A stretch of DNA of 64,000 nt from Eutrophocola sp964490145. Its GTDB lineage: Bacteria > Pseudomonadota > Gammaproteobacteria > Pseudomonadales > Pseudohongiellaceae. The notes beneath the pieces are model-generated. The model searched no databases. It was not told where the DNA came from and saw only the letters and a program-made list of their open reading frames with translations. Of this stretch, positions 16,738-25,559 are shown piece after piece. The DNA lies in the NCBI GenBank assembly GCA_964490145.1, contig CAZBBS010000003.1:1-64000 (forward strand), in the 5' to 3' direction. The position numbers were made by a program, and so were the translations under genes. Each line of letters starts with the position of its first letter. Position 1 is the first letter of the stretch.

Positions 16738-18675
16738 GTGTCAGACGCCAAAATCTACCCCGTTGCCGAACACAATAAAGCCACAGCACATCTGAACAAG
16801 GCGCAGTACGACGCCATGTACAAGGCTTCGATCGAAGATCCAGACACCTTCTGGCGCGAACAGGCCACTGCCTTCCTCGACTGGATGACACCGTTCAGCC
16901 AGGTAAGCGACTGCAACATGGCCCTGGGGGACATCAAATGGTTTATCGATGGCAAACTCAATGTCACGGTGAACTGCATTGACCGACACCTGCCCACCCG
17001 AGCCAGCCAGGCTGCCATACTCTGGGAAGGGGATGAACCAGGCACAGCCCGTGAAATCACCTACCAGGAACTGCATGACCATGTCTGCGAAATCGCCAAT
17101 GTCCTGAAGGCCCGCGGCGTGAAAAGCGGCGACAGGGTATGCATCTATATGCCGATGATTCCGGAAGCGGCCTTTGCCATGCTGGCCTGCGCCCGCATCG
17201 GTGCCATTCACTCTGTTGTCTTTGGCGGCTTCTCGCCGGACTCCCTGAAGGACCGCATCCTGGATTCCGACTGCCGGGTCGTGATCACAGCTGATGAAAG
17301 TGTACGCGGTGGCAGAGTCTTCCCGCTGAAAGCCAATACCGATGTAGCCGTGGAGCAATGCCCCAATGTCCATACTGTTCTGGTGGTTCAGCGTACCGGT
17401 GGAGACATCGCCTGGAACAGCGATCGCGACATCTGGTACCACGAAGCCATCAATGACGTGGAAAAAACCTGTGAGCCTGAAGCCATGGACAGCGAAGACC
17501 CCCTGTTCATTCTGTACACTTCCGGCTCAACCGGTAAGCCCAAGGGTGTGCTTCACACGACAGGCGGCTACTTGCTGATCGCCGCCATGACCCATAAATA
17601 TGTGTTCAATTACCATGACGGGGATGTTTACTGGTGCGCCGCGGATGTGGGTTGGGTAACCGGCCACTCCTATATCGTCTATGGACCGTTAGCCAACGGT
17701 GCCACCCAGGTGATGTTTGAAGGCGTGCCTACATACCCGGACTGCTCCCGCTTCTGGCAGGTAATCGACAAGTATCAGGTCAATTCCTTCTATACCGCGC
17801 CAACTGCCCTGCGCGCCCTCATGGCCCAGGGAAATGATCCTGTCACCTGCACGTCCCGCCAATCCCTGAAAATTCTGGGCACAGTGGGCGAACCTATCAA
17901 CCCCGAAGCCTGGGAATGGTATTACCGTATCGTTGGTAATGAACAATGCCCCATCATGGATACCTGGTGGCAGACTGAAACCGGCGGCCACATGATCACG
18001 CCGCTGCCAGGTGCAACCGACCTGAAGCCGGGTTCTGCCACACTTCCCTTCTTTGGTGTGCAGCCAGCCCTGGTGGATCCTGAAGGCAATATCCTGGAAG
18101 GCGCCATTTCGGGCAACCTGGTGATCACCGCCAGCTGGCCCAGCCAGATCCGCACGGTATACGGCGACCACCAACGCTGCATTGATACCTATTACTCTAC
18201 CTACCCGGGATATTATTTCACGGGTGATGGCGCACGCCGGGACGAGGATGGCTACTGGTGGATTACCGGCCGGGTGGACGACGTACTCAATGTTTCCGGA
18301 CACCGCCTGGGGACAGCAGAAATTGAAAGCTCCCTGGTGCTGCATGAAAGTGTTGCCGAAGCTGCCGTGGTCGGTTTCCCTCATGACATCAAGGGGCAGG
18401 GTATCTATGCCTATGTCAGCCTGATGAAGGGCGTGGAGGAATCGGAAGCCCTGAAAGATGAACTCCGGGCATTTGTTGCCAAAGACATCGGAGCAATTGC
18501 CAGACCGGAAGTCATTCAGTTTGCTCCTGGCCTGCCCAAGACACGGTCGGGCAAGATCATGCGCCGAATTCTGCGGAAGATAGCGGCCAATGAAATGGAC
18601 AGCCTTGGCGATACCACCACGTTGGCGGACCCTTCAGTCGTGGATCACCTCGTCGAAAACCGGCCGCACAAATAA
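16738..18675 (+). CDS. acs: Acetyl-CoA synthetase (AMP-forming)
   Basis: A 645-residue enzyme converting acetate, ATP and CoA to acetyl-CoA. Motifs: YTSGSTGKPKGVLHTTGGY (AMP binding), WWQTETGGHMITPLPG, YYFTGDGARRDEDGYWW, the hinge GRVDDVLNVSGHRLGTAE, and the C-terminal Lys in PKTRSGKIMRRILRK, which is acetylated in well-studied homologues. Start GTG at 16738 with AAGAGG seven bases upstream. It lies 50 bp after panD, linking CoA precursor supply with CoA use. Confidence 0.97.
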   Translation: MSDAKIYPVAEHNKATAHLNKAQYDAMYKASIEDPDTFWREQATAFLDWMTPFSQVSDCNMALGDIKWFIDGKLNVTVNCIDRHLPTRASQAAILWEGDEPGTAREITYQELHDHVCEIANVLKARGVKSGDRVCIYMPMIPEAAFAMLACARIGAIHSVVFGGFSPDSLKDRILDSDCRVVITADESVRGGRVFPLKANTDVAVEQCPNVHTVLVVQRTGGDIAWNSDRDIWYHEAINDVEKTCEPEAMDSEDPLFILYTSGSTGKPKGVLHTTGGYLLIAAMTHKYVFNYHDGDVYWCAADVGWVTGHSYIVYGPLANGATQVMFEGVPTYPDCSRFWQVIDKYQVNSFYTAPTALRALMAQGNDPVTCTSRQSLKILGTVGEPINPEAWEWYYRIVGNEQCPIMDTWWQTETGGHMITPLPGATDLKPGSATLPFFGVQPALVDPEGNILEGAISGNLVITASWPSQIRTVYGDHQRCIDTYYSTYPGYYFTGDGARRDEDGYWWITGRVDDVLNVSGHRLGTAEIESSLVLHESVAEAAVVGFPHDIKGQGIYAYVSLMKGVEESEALKDELRAFVAKDIGAIARPEVIQFAPGLPKTRSGKIMRRILRKIAANEMDSLGDTTTLADPSVVDHLVENRPHK

Positions 18676-18708
18676 TCGGCCTGCCCTGCCTTATGCCCCC
18701 GTCCCTGA

Positions 18709-18903
18709 TCAGTACAATTGGGTCAGGGTCGGGTAAGCCCGCCAGTCATATTTGAAGGAATCACCAACGGGCTGGCACACGTCCGGCCAGCCATTTTTCT
18801 GCCAGTAATCGACCACCCCGGAATCCTTCAGCAAGGTCCTGAATCCTTCCTGTTTTCTCGTTTCATCGAATACCGGCAACCAGATCCAGAACAGGGTCGT
18901 CTA
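18709..18903 (-). pseudogene. Cut-off C-terminus of the CadC-like regulator, beyond an in-frame amber stop
   Basis: Past the TAG at 18901-18903 the same frame continues for 63 codons to a TGA at 18709-18711. It encodes LFWIWLPVFDETRKQEGF, then LLKDSGVVDYWQKNGWPDVC. That pattern (W.P.F...R....F..L....G..DYW...GWPD.C) is the usual C-terminal end of TPR proteins fused to CadC-like or TolB-like domains. So the gene was longer and a single stop codon interrupts it, or the codon is a sequencing error. Confidence 0.75.
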
Positions 18904-20757
18904 GGCGTCTGTCAGTGCATCCTGAAAAAGCTCAAGGGCAGCTTCCTGATCCCCGGTTTTGGCAGCCAGGGCTGCATAATACAGCGCCTCTGCCGATATC
19001 TTGTTGTCTGTATGACGGTAGCGCTCAAGCGCGTTCCGGACCTGCTCCACTTTATCAATATTCATCAGTAATGATTTCAGTTCAGCTGACATACCGAAAA
19101 TATCACTGATATCTTCCAGGGGCTCATCACGTCCCAGGGCCATGAATACGTTGACCGCATCACCCCACCAGTCCGGATTCAACTCCTCGCCCAGCATATA
19201 TTCTGTCCTGGCCTCTTCATGGCGTCCCGCCAGTTCAAGGGCCGCCATCAGGAAGCCGCGACCATAAAGGTTCAGCGGTTCGGTCACCAGGTTGGCGCGG
19301 TAAATATCAATGGCTGTGTCAAAGTCACCCAGGCACATCAATACCAGGGCAATGTAATTGAGGTCTCCCAATGGCGCATTGAGCTCCCTGACAGTCTCCA
19401 GCATCTGTGAAACCCCGTCCCAGTCCCTGACAGTCCCCAGAACGATGGACTTCAGGGCGTAGCCCCGACTTTTTTCCGGGGCAAGTTCAATCATCCTGTT
19501 GACTGCTTCAAGGGCGTATGCCACATGATCCTGACTGTCCATTCCCGGCAGGGGAAAACTGGCGAGAGTGGCATTGACAGATGCAAACGTCGCCAGGGCA
19601 TCGTAATAATCGGCATCCAGTGCTATGGCCTGCCTGGCCAGCTCCCACTCCTTGGCAAAATCCTGCTGATAATGGGCCATCCTGGCAGCCATGTTGAAAC
19701 GGTAGGCTTCAAAGGACTGGGTAGGCGTTGCCGACAGCAGCTCAGGTTCCTGGATTTCGGTTTCCAGCGCCCTGGCGACATCCCCTGCGATGCTCGACTG
19801 CACAGCAAACATTTCATTCAAGTCCTGCTGGTGGATTTCATAGGACTGGGACCAAAGGGATATGCCTGTAACTGCATCATGCATTTGCAGGCTGATACGG
19901 GCATTCTCACCCGTATGCAGTATGGTTCCGCTGAGCAAATTCTCCACTTTGAGCAACCGGGCAATTTCATCTCCAGACATGTCCTGTTCAACCAGTGTAA
20001 GAATGCTATTCCGGGCAATAACCTTCAGGCTGCGAATATTTGAAAGCTGACTGATGATTTCATCATGCAGCCCGAGGGCAAATAGGGCATTGTCACCCCC
20101 CTGATCCAGAAAATTGAATGGCAGAACCGCCACCGAATTCCTGATTCTTTCCTGATCGCTGCCATCGCGTGCTACCGCAGCTTCCGGAGACAAGGACTCA
20201 GGTACCATGACCCGGGATTCACTCCCTAGCCCGGGAGAATCCCCCGGTCCGACCTTTTCAGTCATGTAAATTCCCAGCAACATCGCAACGAACAACAGCA
20301 TCAGGACAAGGCTGGGCAGGCTTTTCCGTATCCAGGTCGGGGCATGGAAACCGGAGACCGCTATCCGGGAAGCTGACTTCGCGGTCATCGGCTTAACCCA
20401 GGTCACATTTACCGGGGCAATAAAGCAGTACCCTCTGCCCGGAATGGTTTTTATAAAGTGGTTGTTGTTGCGAGAGTCGCCAAAGATTTTCCGCAAACTG
20501 AAAATAGCCTGGTTGAGATTGTTGTCTTCAACAACAGATCGCCCCCATACAGCCTGCATGATGTCGGATTTCGACAGGGTTTCACCACTGTGCTGGAGCA
20601 GAAAATGGAGGGTATCAAACGCCCTGGAACTGACAACCTGCGAAACCCCGTCGGGATCCAGCAGTTTTCTGCCCCCAATATCAAGAACATACCCGCTGAA
20701 ATGAAACTCGGGCAGCTCATCTCTCACGTGATTACTGGAGGCTGTCTCTTTTTCCAT
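18901..20757 (-). CDS. CadC-like membrane transcription regulator with TPR repeats, truncated by amber codon
   Basis: A 618-residue protein. Residues about 18-116 form an OmpR/ToxR-type winged helix (LSKSDIMQAVWGRSVVEDNN, IFSLRKIFGDS, IKTIPGRGYCFIAPV). One membrane helix is near 147-165, then a TolB-like segment (SVAVLPFNFLDQGGDNALFA) and TPR-type helices to the end. Such proteins bind DNA from the membrane and sense periplasmic signals. Compared with relatives the C-terminus stops about 63 residues early at a TAG whose frame continues with conserved sequence. Target genes are unknown; the gene-free stretch upstream is one place to look. Confidence 0.88.
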   Translation of the reverse strand: MEKETASSNHVRDELPEFHFSGYVLDIGGRKLLDPDGVSQVVSSRAFDTLHFLLQHSGETLSKSDIMQAVWGRSVVEDNNLNQAIFSLRKIFGDSRNNNHFIKTIPGRGYCFIAPVNVTWVKPMTAKSASRIAVSGFHAPTWIRKSLPSLVLMLLFVAMLLGIYMTEKVGPGDSPGLGSESRVMVPESLSPEAAVARDGSDQERIRNSVAVLPFNFLDQGGDNALFALGLHDEIISQLSNIRSLKVIARNSILTLVEQDMSGDEIARLLKVENLLSGTILHTGENARISLQMHDAVTGISLWSQSYEIHQQDLNEMFAVQSSIAGDVARALETEIQEPELLSATPTQSFEAYRFNMAARMAHYQQDFAKEWELARQAIALDADYYDALATFASVNATLASFPLPGMDSQDHVAYALEAVNRMIELAPEKSRGYALKSIVLGTVRDWDGVSQMLETVRELNAPLGDLNYIALVLMCLGDFDTAIDIYRANLVTEPLNLYGRGFLMAALELAGRHEEARTEYMLGEELNPDWWGDAVNVFMALGRDEPLEDISDIFGMSAELKSLLMNIDKVEQVRNALERYRHTDNKISAEALYYAALAAKTGDQEAALELFQDALTDA

Positions 20758-20882
20758 CTTATTGATATTTAGTGGCTTTCTTTTCAGAAACGATTCGGAG
20801 CGACCGGATTAATAACTTTTCATAAGTATTAAATTTCAGGTAAAGCCCCATGTGATTGAACAGGACTACATTTGCAGCTCCT

Positions 20883-20920
20883 CACTCATTTTTACTTGCG
20901 TAAATATGAGTGGGTTTTTT
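20883..20920 (+). terminator. Strong intrinsic terminator without an obvious gene in front
   Basis: A 13-bp stem with one mismatch (20883-20895 with 20900-20912, loop TTGC) is followed by GG and six T. On the plus strand there is no coding gene between the divergent regulator start at 20757 and this hairpin, so it should end a short untranslated transcript beginning around 20780-20850. The stretch before it contains CTCCTC, a sequence that can pair with ribosome-binding sites. Confidence 0.75.
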
Positions 20921-20974
20921 GGTAGGGGAGAGCTTAACCAAAGGGCATAACCAAGTCTAACGCTATATCACTGT

Positions 20975-21184
20975 GACCCTGGAGGGGATAAGTTGTGAAT
21001 TTTCAGTTCCGAGTTGGGTATCAGACCAGGGGATTTGATACCACTTCATGCAACTCTGGAGCAAACCTGGACATGTAAACCCAGGGCACAGGATGTGCCA
21101 TTGCAAAACCTTCTCCCCACAAAGGTTGAGGAATACTGGCTCCTCAATCTTTGTAACCCAAAAGGGCCTTCGGGCCCTTTTTTT
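20975..21184 (+). ncRNA. Candidate structured small RNA with GGA-bearing hairpins
   Basis: No protein is plausible here, but the plus strand folds into consecutive hairpins: CCC-TGGA-GGG (20977-20987); GAGTTG/CAACTC enclosing GGTATC/GATACC (21011-21056) with AGGGGAT in the loop; CCTGG/CCAGG (21066-21085); GGCACA-GGA-TGTGCC (21085-21099); a 12-bp stem at 21121-21152; and a terminator at 21161-21184. GGA in hairpin loops is the binding signature of CsrA/RsmA, so a CsrB/RsmY-type titrating RNA is a possible role. The 5' end is an estimate; no convincing promoter or GacA box was found. Confidence 0.5.
21161..21184 (+). terminator. Intrinsic terminator with UUCG loop
   Basis: AAAGGGCC, loop TTCG, GGCCCTTT and a run of T to 21184. 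It ends the candidate small RNA on the plus strand and lies about 70 bp from the 3' end of the convergent AlkD-like gene. Confidence 0.9.
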
Positions 21185-21253
21185 ATCCAGACTTTTTTCC
21201 AGACTGTTCCAGACTTTTTCACAAACTATTTATCCAAACCTTTCATGCCTGAT

Positions 21254-21970
21254 CTACACTTTTCCCGTCAGGTAAGCCTTGCGCCTGGGTTGTGGAAATT
21301 TTTCAATGACATAACGCAGCATGGTTCTGGGCATATCCCGGTAATGCCTGGACAGGAATTGCTCTTCCACGACAATATCCCTGTTACCGACTTCCCTCAG
21401 CATCCATCCCACTGCCTTGTGTATCAGGTCTTCCGTATCTTGCAGTAAAAGTCTGGCGATGTTCAGCGTGACCTTAAACTGGTGTTGCCGGATGAAATGC
21501 AGGGTTGCCAGTATGGCTATGCGCCTTTCCCAGAGACTGGCAGAACGGGCCAGATCAACGAGAATGTCCTTGTTACGACGCCAGAGCCAGGGCCCGACTA
21601 TCAGGTGTGCAGAACAATCCACCAGATCCCAGTTGTTGATCCTGTCTGTGCAGCGCAGGTATAGCTGGTAGACAGCTTCAGGCTCCTTACCCGCCTGGAA
21701 TCGGGCAACCATAATCAACAAGGCCAGAACACGGGCTTCATGGATGGCGCTTTCCAGCACCTGCTCCACTTCATCCAATGACATGTCCTGATGCGCCCTG
21801 GCCAATTTTCTCAATACCGGCATGGACAACCCGATAAACTGATCCCCCTCGCCATACTCTCCTTTTCCATTCTTGAAGAACCGGAGGGAAGAGCTGGCCC
21901 TGTCCGGATCGGCATGCTGCTTCATAAGAGCAATCAGATGTTTTGCCGTCGCCGGAGCCACCTTTGTCAT
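21254..21970 (-). CDS. AlkD-like DNA alkylation repair protein
   Basis: A 238-residue all-helical HEAT-like protein. AlkD glycosylases remove cationic 3- and 7-alkylpurines from DNA. Family signatures are RFFKNGKGEYGEGDQFIG near residue 29, INNWDLVDCSAHLIVG with the catalytic-type Asp near residue 117, LWERRIAILAT and HKAVGWMLREVGNRD. The protein is full length. Its start overlaps the end of the upstream membrane protein gene by 4 bp. Confidence 0.9.
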   Translation of the reverse strand: MTKVAPATAKHLIALMKQHADPDRASSSLRFFKNGKGEYGEGDQFIGLSMPVLRKLARAHQDMSLDEVEQVLESAIHEARVLALLIMVARFQAGKEPEAVYQLYLRCTDRINNWDLVDCSAHLIVGPWLWRRNKDILVDLARSASLWERRIAILATLHFIRQHQFKVTLNIARLLLQDTEDLIHKAVGWMLREVGNRDIVVEEQFLSRHYRDMPRTMLRYVIEKFPQPRRKAYLTGKV

Positions 21971-22419
21971 GCATCCTCACCGGCACTACCGGGTTCCTCA
22001 GTCCCGCTTTCCTGTTCAGGTTCTGCAACAAGATAACGCGCCAGATACCAGAAATTAAGACAGGCCAAAGGTAGAAGAGGCAAAAATATCCTATAGAGGT
22101 AGGCCGGATGGAAAATCGAAGACTGGTAATCGAAAACTTCGAAGGCATAGGCAACGATATCTGCTGACAGTGCTATCAGGAAGCCAAAAAACAGCCCTGC
22201 CAGAAATCCACCGGACCACAGACGTATAACCAGCCAATTCAGTGGCAGCAACACCACCCCATTGACCATAAAAGCCGCGACAAAGCTGAAAAGCAGCATG
22301 AGGAGCTCATAAACGACGGGGACGTATGACGCGGCCGGCTCCTGAAAGTTTTCCAGGGCCTGGGGTAAGGTGAACACCAGTGCTGCTGCCAGGGGAGGTA
22401 TGAGCAGCAAGTGTTTCAT
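21967..22419 (-). CDS. Small polytopic membrane protein of unknown function
   Basis: A 150-residue protein with an N-terminal hydrophobic segment and about three more membrane helices (LLMLLFSFVAAFMVNGVVLL, GFLAGLFFGFLIALSADIVA, YLYRIFLPLLPLACLNFWYL) and an acidic tail. I do not recognise the family. It overlaps the AlkD-like gene by 4 bp and follows the K+ channel gene by 37 bp, so the three likely form one operon. Confidence 0.65.
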   Translation of the reverse strand: MKHLLLIPPLAAALVFTLPQALENFQEPAASYVPVVYELLMLLFSFVAAFMVNGVVLLPLNWLVIRLWSGGFLAGLFFGFLIALSADIVAYAFEVFDYQSSIFHPAYLYRIFLPLLPLACLNFWYLARYLVAEPEQESGTEEPGSAGEDA

Positions 22420-22456
22420 GCCAAAGCTCCCTTATGCCGAAGAGCAGAAGGCATCA

Positions 22457-22879
22457 TTATTTCGATACCCAGTAACGCTGCATTTCGATAAACAGGAACG
22501 ATGCTGTCCAGGTAATCAGCAACAGCCCGCTGAGGGATTCGAAACCGGCCAGGTAGCGAATACCGCCGAAAGGCTCGATATCCCCGTAGCCCAGGGTGGT
22601 ATAGGTCGTAAAGGAAAAGTAAATACAGTCCGGCAGGGTTATGACATAGCGGCCTTCCAGGTAGCCAAACCCTTCATGGTGGTGCATGTAAAAATAGGCC
22701 GTGGCAAAAATCAGGATCTCCACCACATGAGCCAGGAGCGCGCCGAAAACGCCCAACACCAGCCTGTACCGGTATCGAATGCGCATCAGCGGCATCAGCA
22801 GCGTCAGGCGATACAGGCATTCGTAATGCAGCAGGACAGCCGCTGCAACTGTCCCCAATATGATCAGCAATAACATCAT
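22457..22879 (-). CDS. Two-helix potassium channel family protein
   Basis: A 140-residue membrane protein with hydrophobic helices at both ends and the pore loop FSFTTYTTLGYGDIEP, where TLGYGD is the K+ selectivity filter. There is no cytoplasmic RCK domain, so it is a minimal pore-domain (Ion_trans_2) channel. Tandem ATGs open the frame. First gene of a short minus-strand operon. Confidence 0.85.
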   Translation of the reverse strand: MMLLLIILGTVAAAVLLHYECLYRLTLLMPLMRIRYRYRLVLGVFGALLAHVVEILIFATAYFYMHHHEGFGYLEGRYVITLPDCIYFSFTTYTTLGYGDIEPFGGIRYLAGFESLSGLLLITWTASFLFIEMQRYWVSK

Positions 22880-22968
22880 GGACTGACCAGTCCTTTCAGT
22901 TTCCGTGTGTTCCTAACATTACCGGATTTGCCCTGAATTTCAAAACGGCATCCAGTTGCCTGAAACCA

Positions 22969-23439
22969 TCAACTGGCTGCCAATGCGTTGAGTAAAGCTG
23001 CCATATCGCCGGGCGGTGAAGTGTTTGACAGCTCCGCCATCAGTCGGGATATCCGGCTGGTGAGCAGCGCTGTAATCTGATCAAAGGCCTGCTCTCGTTC
23101 CTGTGAGCTTCCCTGATGACGGCTCGGATCAGGCAGGCCCCAGTGAACCTTCAGGGCCGCCCCCAGCCACAGAGGGCAGGCCTCGTTCGCGGCACTGTCG
23201 CAAACCGTGATGACCACATCCGGATTGAACAGTTTCACTTCATCCAGGGATTTGCTGTGCAGGCCATCCACAGGCACACCCGCCCTTTCCAAGGCTGTCA
23301 GTGTTTCCGGATGAATCACCCCTTCTGCCGCACTGCCGGCACTGGCAACGTGCAGGATCCCCTTGCCAAGGTGGCAGGTAATGGCTTCGGCCAGGATGCT
23401 CCGGCAGCGGTTATGGGTACAGATAAAGAGAATTTTCAT
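22969..23439 (-). CDS. Low-molecular-weight phosphatase-type arsenate reductase
   Basis: A 156-residue protein with the P-loop CTHNRCRS (Cys-x5-Arg-Ser) near residues 8-15 and DPSRHQGSSQE, as in ArsC proteins of the LMW-PTPase fold. CDSAANEACPLW carries additional Cys residues expected for a redox-relay arsenate reductase. No ars operon genes are adjacent, so a phosphotyrosine phosphatase role is not fully excluded. Confidence 0.82.
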   Translation of the reverse strand: MKILFICTHNRCRSILAEAITCHLGKGILHVASAGSAAEGVIHPETLTALERAGVPVDGLHSKSLDEVKLFNPDVVITVCDSAANEACPLWLGAALKVHWGLPDPSRHQGSSQEREQAFDQITALLTSRISRLMAELSNTSPPGDMAALLNALAAS

Positions 23440-23574
23440 AAATTCCAGACAGACTTTCAGGAAAAAGGTTTAATTCAGCCTTGTGGCAGAGATATGCTTC
23501 AACCCTTGGCAACGCGGGCTCCATTGTACCCGTCAACCTGCAGTGAATAACAATAATCGGGAGGCTATCACCCC

Positions 23575-25383
23575 ATGTCCAGGACACGATTCCAATCCTT
23601 GAGCACACTGATCCTGTTCATCATCCCTTTAACCGTTCATGCGGCAGAAGCGGTCAACCTGGCCGGGGGAAGTGAATTCGGCTTCGGCATTTTCCAGACC
23701 CGCTGCATGACCTGTCACGGCAACAGCGCGGTACCTGCCGCACCGGCACCGGATGTTCTCAGATCCATGCCGCCCGAACGAATCTACGAGGCCATCACCA
23801 CAGGTGCCATGCAGGTACATGGTGAAGGTCTGACCGATGACCAGAAACGTCGGGTTGCAGAATCCATTGCCAGCAGACTGCTTGGCAGCAGGGACTCAGG
23901 GCTGGCCTCAAACATGCCAAACCAGTGCCCTCGTCAGGACAGTGCCTTTGATCCCGGCAGCACGCCTTCGTGGAACGGGTGGAGTAATGGTCCCGCCAAT
24001 ACACGTTACCAGTCGCCGGAACAGGCAGGACTGAGTACCGATGACATCCCCTCTCTGACACTGGCATGGGCCTTCGGCTTTCCCGGAGGCGCGTCTGCTT
24101 TTGGTCAACCCAGTGTCGTGGGAGACCGGGTCTTTGTCGGCACTGACACCGGATTTGTGTATTCACTTGATGCCGATACCGGCTGTGTTTACTGGTCCTA
24201 TGCACCGCAGGCCAATGTCCGCAATGCCATGACCATTGCCCCGATTTCCGGCTTCCCAGGCACCGAGTACGCGGTATTCTTCGGGGACCTGCGTGGCTAC
24301 ATGTATGCCCTTGATGCCAGCACTGGACGGGAGCTGTGGCAGGTGAGAGTGGATGACCACCTCTCAGCCAGGGTCACTGCAACCCCGGCATATTATGATG
24401 GCGTTCTCTATGTACCGGTATCCTCATGGGAGGAATTTGCCGCTCGCGTGGAAAATTATCCCTGCTGCACGTTCCGGGGAAGCGTCACAGCCCTGGACAG
24501 CAATACCGGTGAACAGCGCTGGAAAACCTATACCGTGGGCGAATCAAAACCGGTACGTAAAAATCCCGCCGGCACCCAGCTCTGGGCACCAGCCGGCAAT
24601 GCCGTCTGGAACACGCCGGTGGTTGATATTCAACGGGGACTGCTGATTTTCGGCACCGGAGATTCCTTCACCTATCCGGCCTCAGATACAACGGACGCTG
24701 TCATGGCGCTGGAACTTGAAACCGGAGCGGTCCGCTGGGTCAATCAGATCTATGCCAACGACTCCTTCCTGGTTGGCTGCAACGTTCCAGCCAACCGGAC
24801 AGCGAACTGTCCAGAGCTGCAAGGACCTGACTGGGACATCCCCGTCTCCCTGATCCTGGCCGATGGTTTCAATGATCAACAGGGACTGGTCGTTGCCAAC
24901 AAGCCGGGCGATCTGCTTGCCCTTGATCCTGATACAGGAGCCACACTCTGGCACGTGGACCAAACCAGCGACAATACCGGCATGATCTGGGGAGGCGCCA
25001 CGGATTCAGACAGTATTTATTTTGGCCTCACCAGTGGAGGCCTGATCAAGGCAGATAAAAATACCGGACGGCAACACTGGAAGGCTGAGCTCAGTGGTCC
25101 CGGTATCGACAATGGATCCCCCGTCACCCTGATCGATGGTGCTGCCTTTATCGGCGGCAGCAACGGCGTCCTGCATGCCATTGATACGGATACGGGGAAA
25201 AGCCTCTGGCAGTATGATACGGCGCGCGATTTTGAAACCGTGAATCAGGTGGATGCCCATGGCGGTGCCATAGCCTCAGCCGGACCGGTCATAGCCAACG
25301 GCCGTTTGCTGGTTACATCCGGATACTCGGTGATCAGCAACAATACCGGCAACGTACTCCTGATGTTCAAACCGGCTGAATAA
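23575..25383 (+). CDS. Secreted cytochrome c / PQQ-type beta-propeller dehydrogenase
   Basis: A 602-residue exported protein. Signal peptide ends near VHAAEA (about 25). A heme c site CMTCHG (44-49) lies in an N-terminal cytochrome domain, then eight-bladed PQQ-propeller repeats begin near residue 130, with DADTGCVYWSY, DASTGRELWQV, DSNTGEQRWKT, DPDTGATLWHV and DTDTGKSLWQY. This cytochrome-first order is that of polyvinyl-alcohol dehydrogenase. A Cys-Cys pair (NYPCCTF) is typical of PQQ alcohol dehydrogenases. GGGAGG precedes the ATG. The substrate is unknown; an alcohol is likely. Confidence 0.82.
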   Translation: MSRTRFQSLSTLILFIIPLTVHAAEAVNLAGGSEFGFGIFQTRCMTCHGNSAVPAAPAPDVLRSMPPERIYEAITTGAMQVHGEGLTDDQKRRVAESIASRLLGSRDSGLASNMPNQCPRQDSAFDPGSTPSWNGWSNGPANTRYQSPEQAGLSTDDIPSLTLAWAFGFPGGASAFGQPSVVGDRVFVGTDTGFVYSLDADTGCVYWSYAPQANVRNAMTIAPISGFPGTEYAVFFGDLRGYMYALDASTGRELWQVRVDDHLSARVTATPAYYDGVLYVPVSSWEEFAARVENYPCCTFRGSVTALDSNTGEQRWKTYTVGESKPVRKNPAGTQLWAPAGNAVWNTPVVDIQRGLLIFGTGDSFTYPASDTTDAVMALELETGAVRWVNQIYANDSFLVGCNVPANRTANCPELQGPDWDIPVSLILADGFNDQQGLVVANKPGDLLALDPDTGATLWHVDQTSDNTGMIWGGATDSDSIYFGLTSGGLIKADKNTGRQHWKAELSGPGIDNGSPVTLIDGAAFIGGSNGVLHAIDTDTGKSLWQYDTARDFETVNQVDAHGGAIASAGPVIANGRLLVTSGYSVISNNTGNVLLMFKPAE

Positions 25384-25426
25384 ACCAAAAGCTGAAAACA
25401 TCCAGGACAACCAGGCAGCGTCCTGT

Positions 25427-25459
25427 CAGGTATGTTTCCCCTGCCGGGAAACATACCTG
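25427..25459. repeat. Perfect 14-bp inverted repeat, 5-base loop
   Basis: CAGGTATGTTTCCC and its exact reverse complement flank CTGCC, 44 bp after the dehydrogenase stop. It would form a very stable hairpin but has no T run on either strand, so it may act as an mRNA 3' stabiliser or factor-dependent terminator rather than a classic intrinsic one. Confidence 0.7.
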
Positions 25460-25559
25460 CAAAAACCCATAATACAGGGCCGCTTCCCGACCTCCACAAA
25501 GCTATTTCACGCCCCGCCACACTGTTACAATAGACAGTTTATTGTTTCGGGCATCGCCA

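Noticed and set aside
20975..21184. 6S RNA, tmRNA, SRP RNA or known riboswitch
   Set aside because: No paired 5' and 3' ends as in 6S RNA, no tag-peptide frame, no SRP tetraloop motif, and no plus-strand gene follows that a riboswitch could control.
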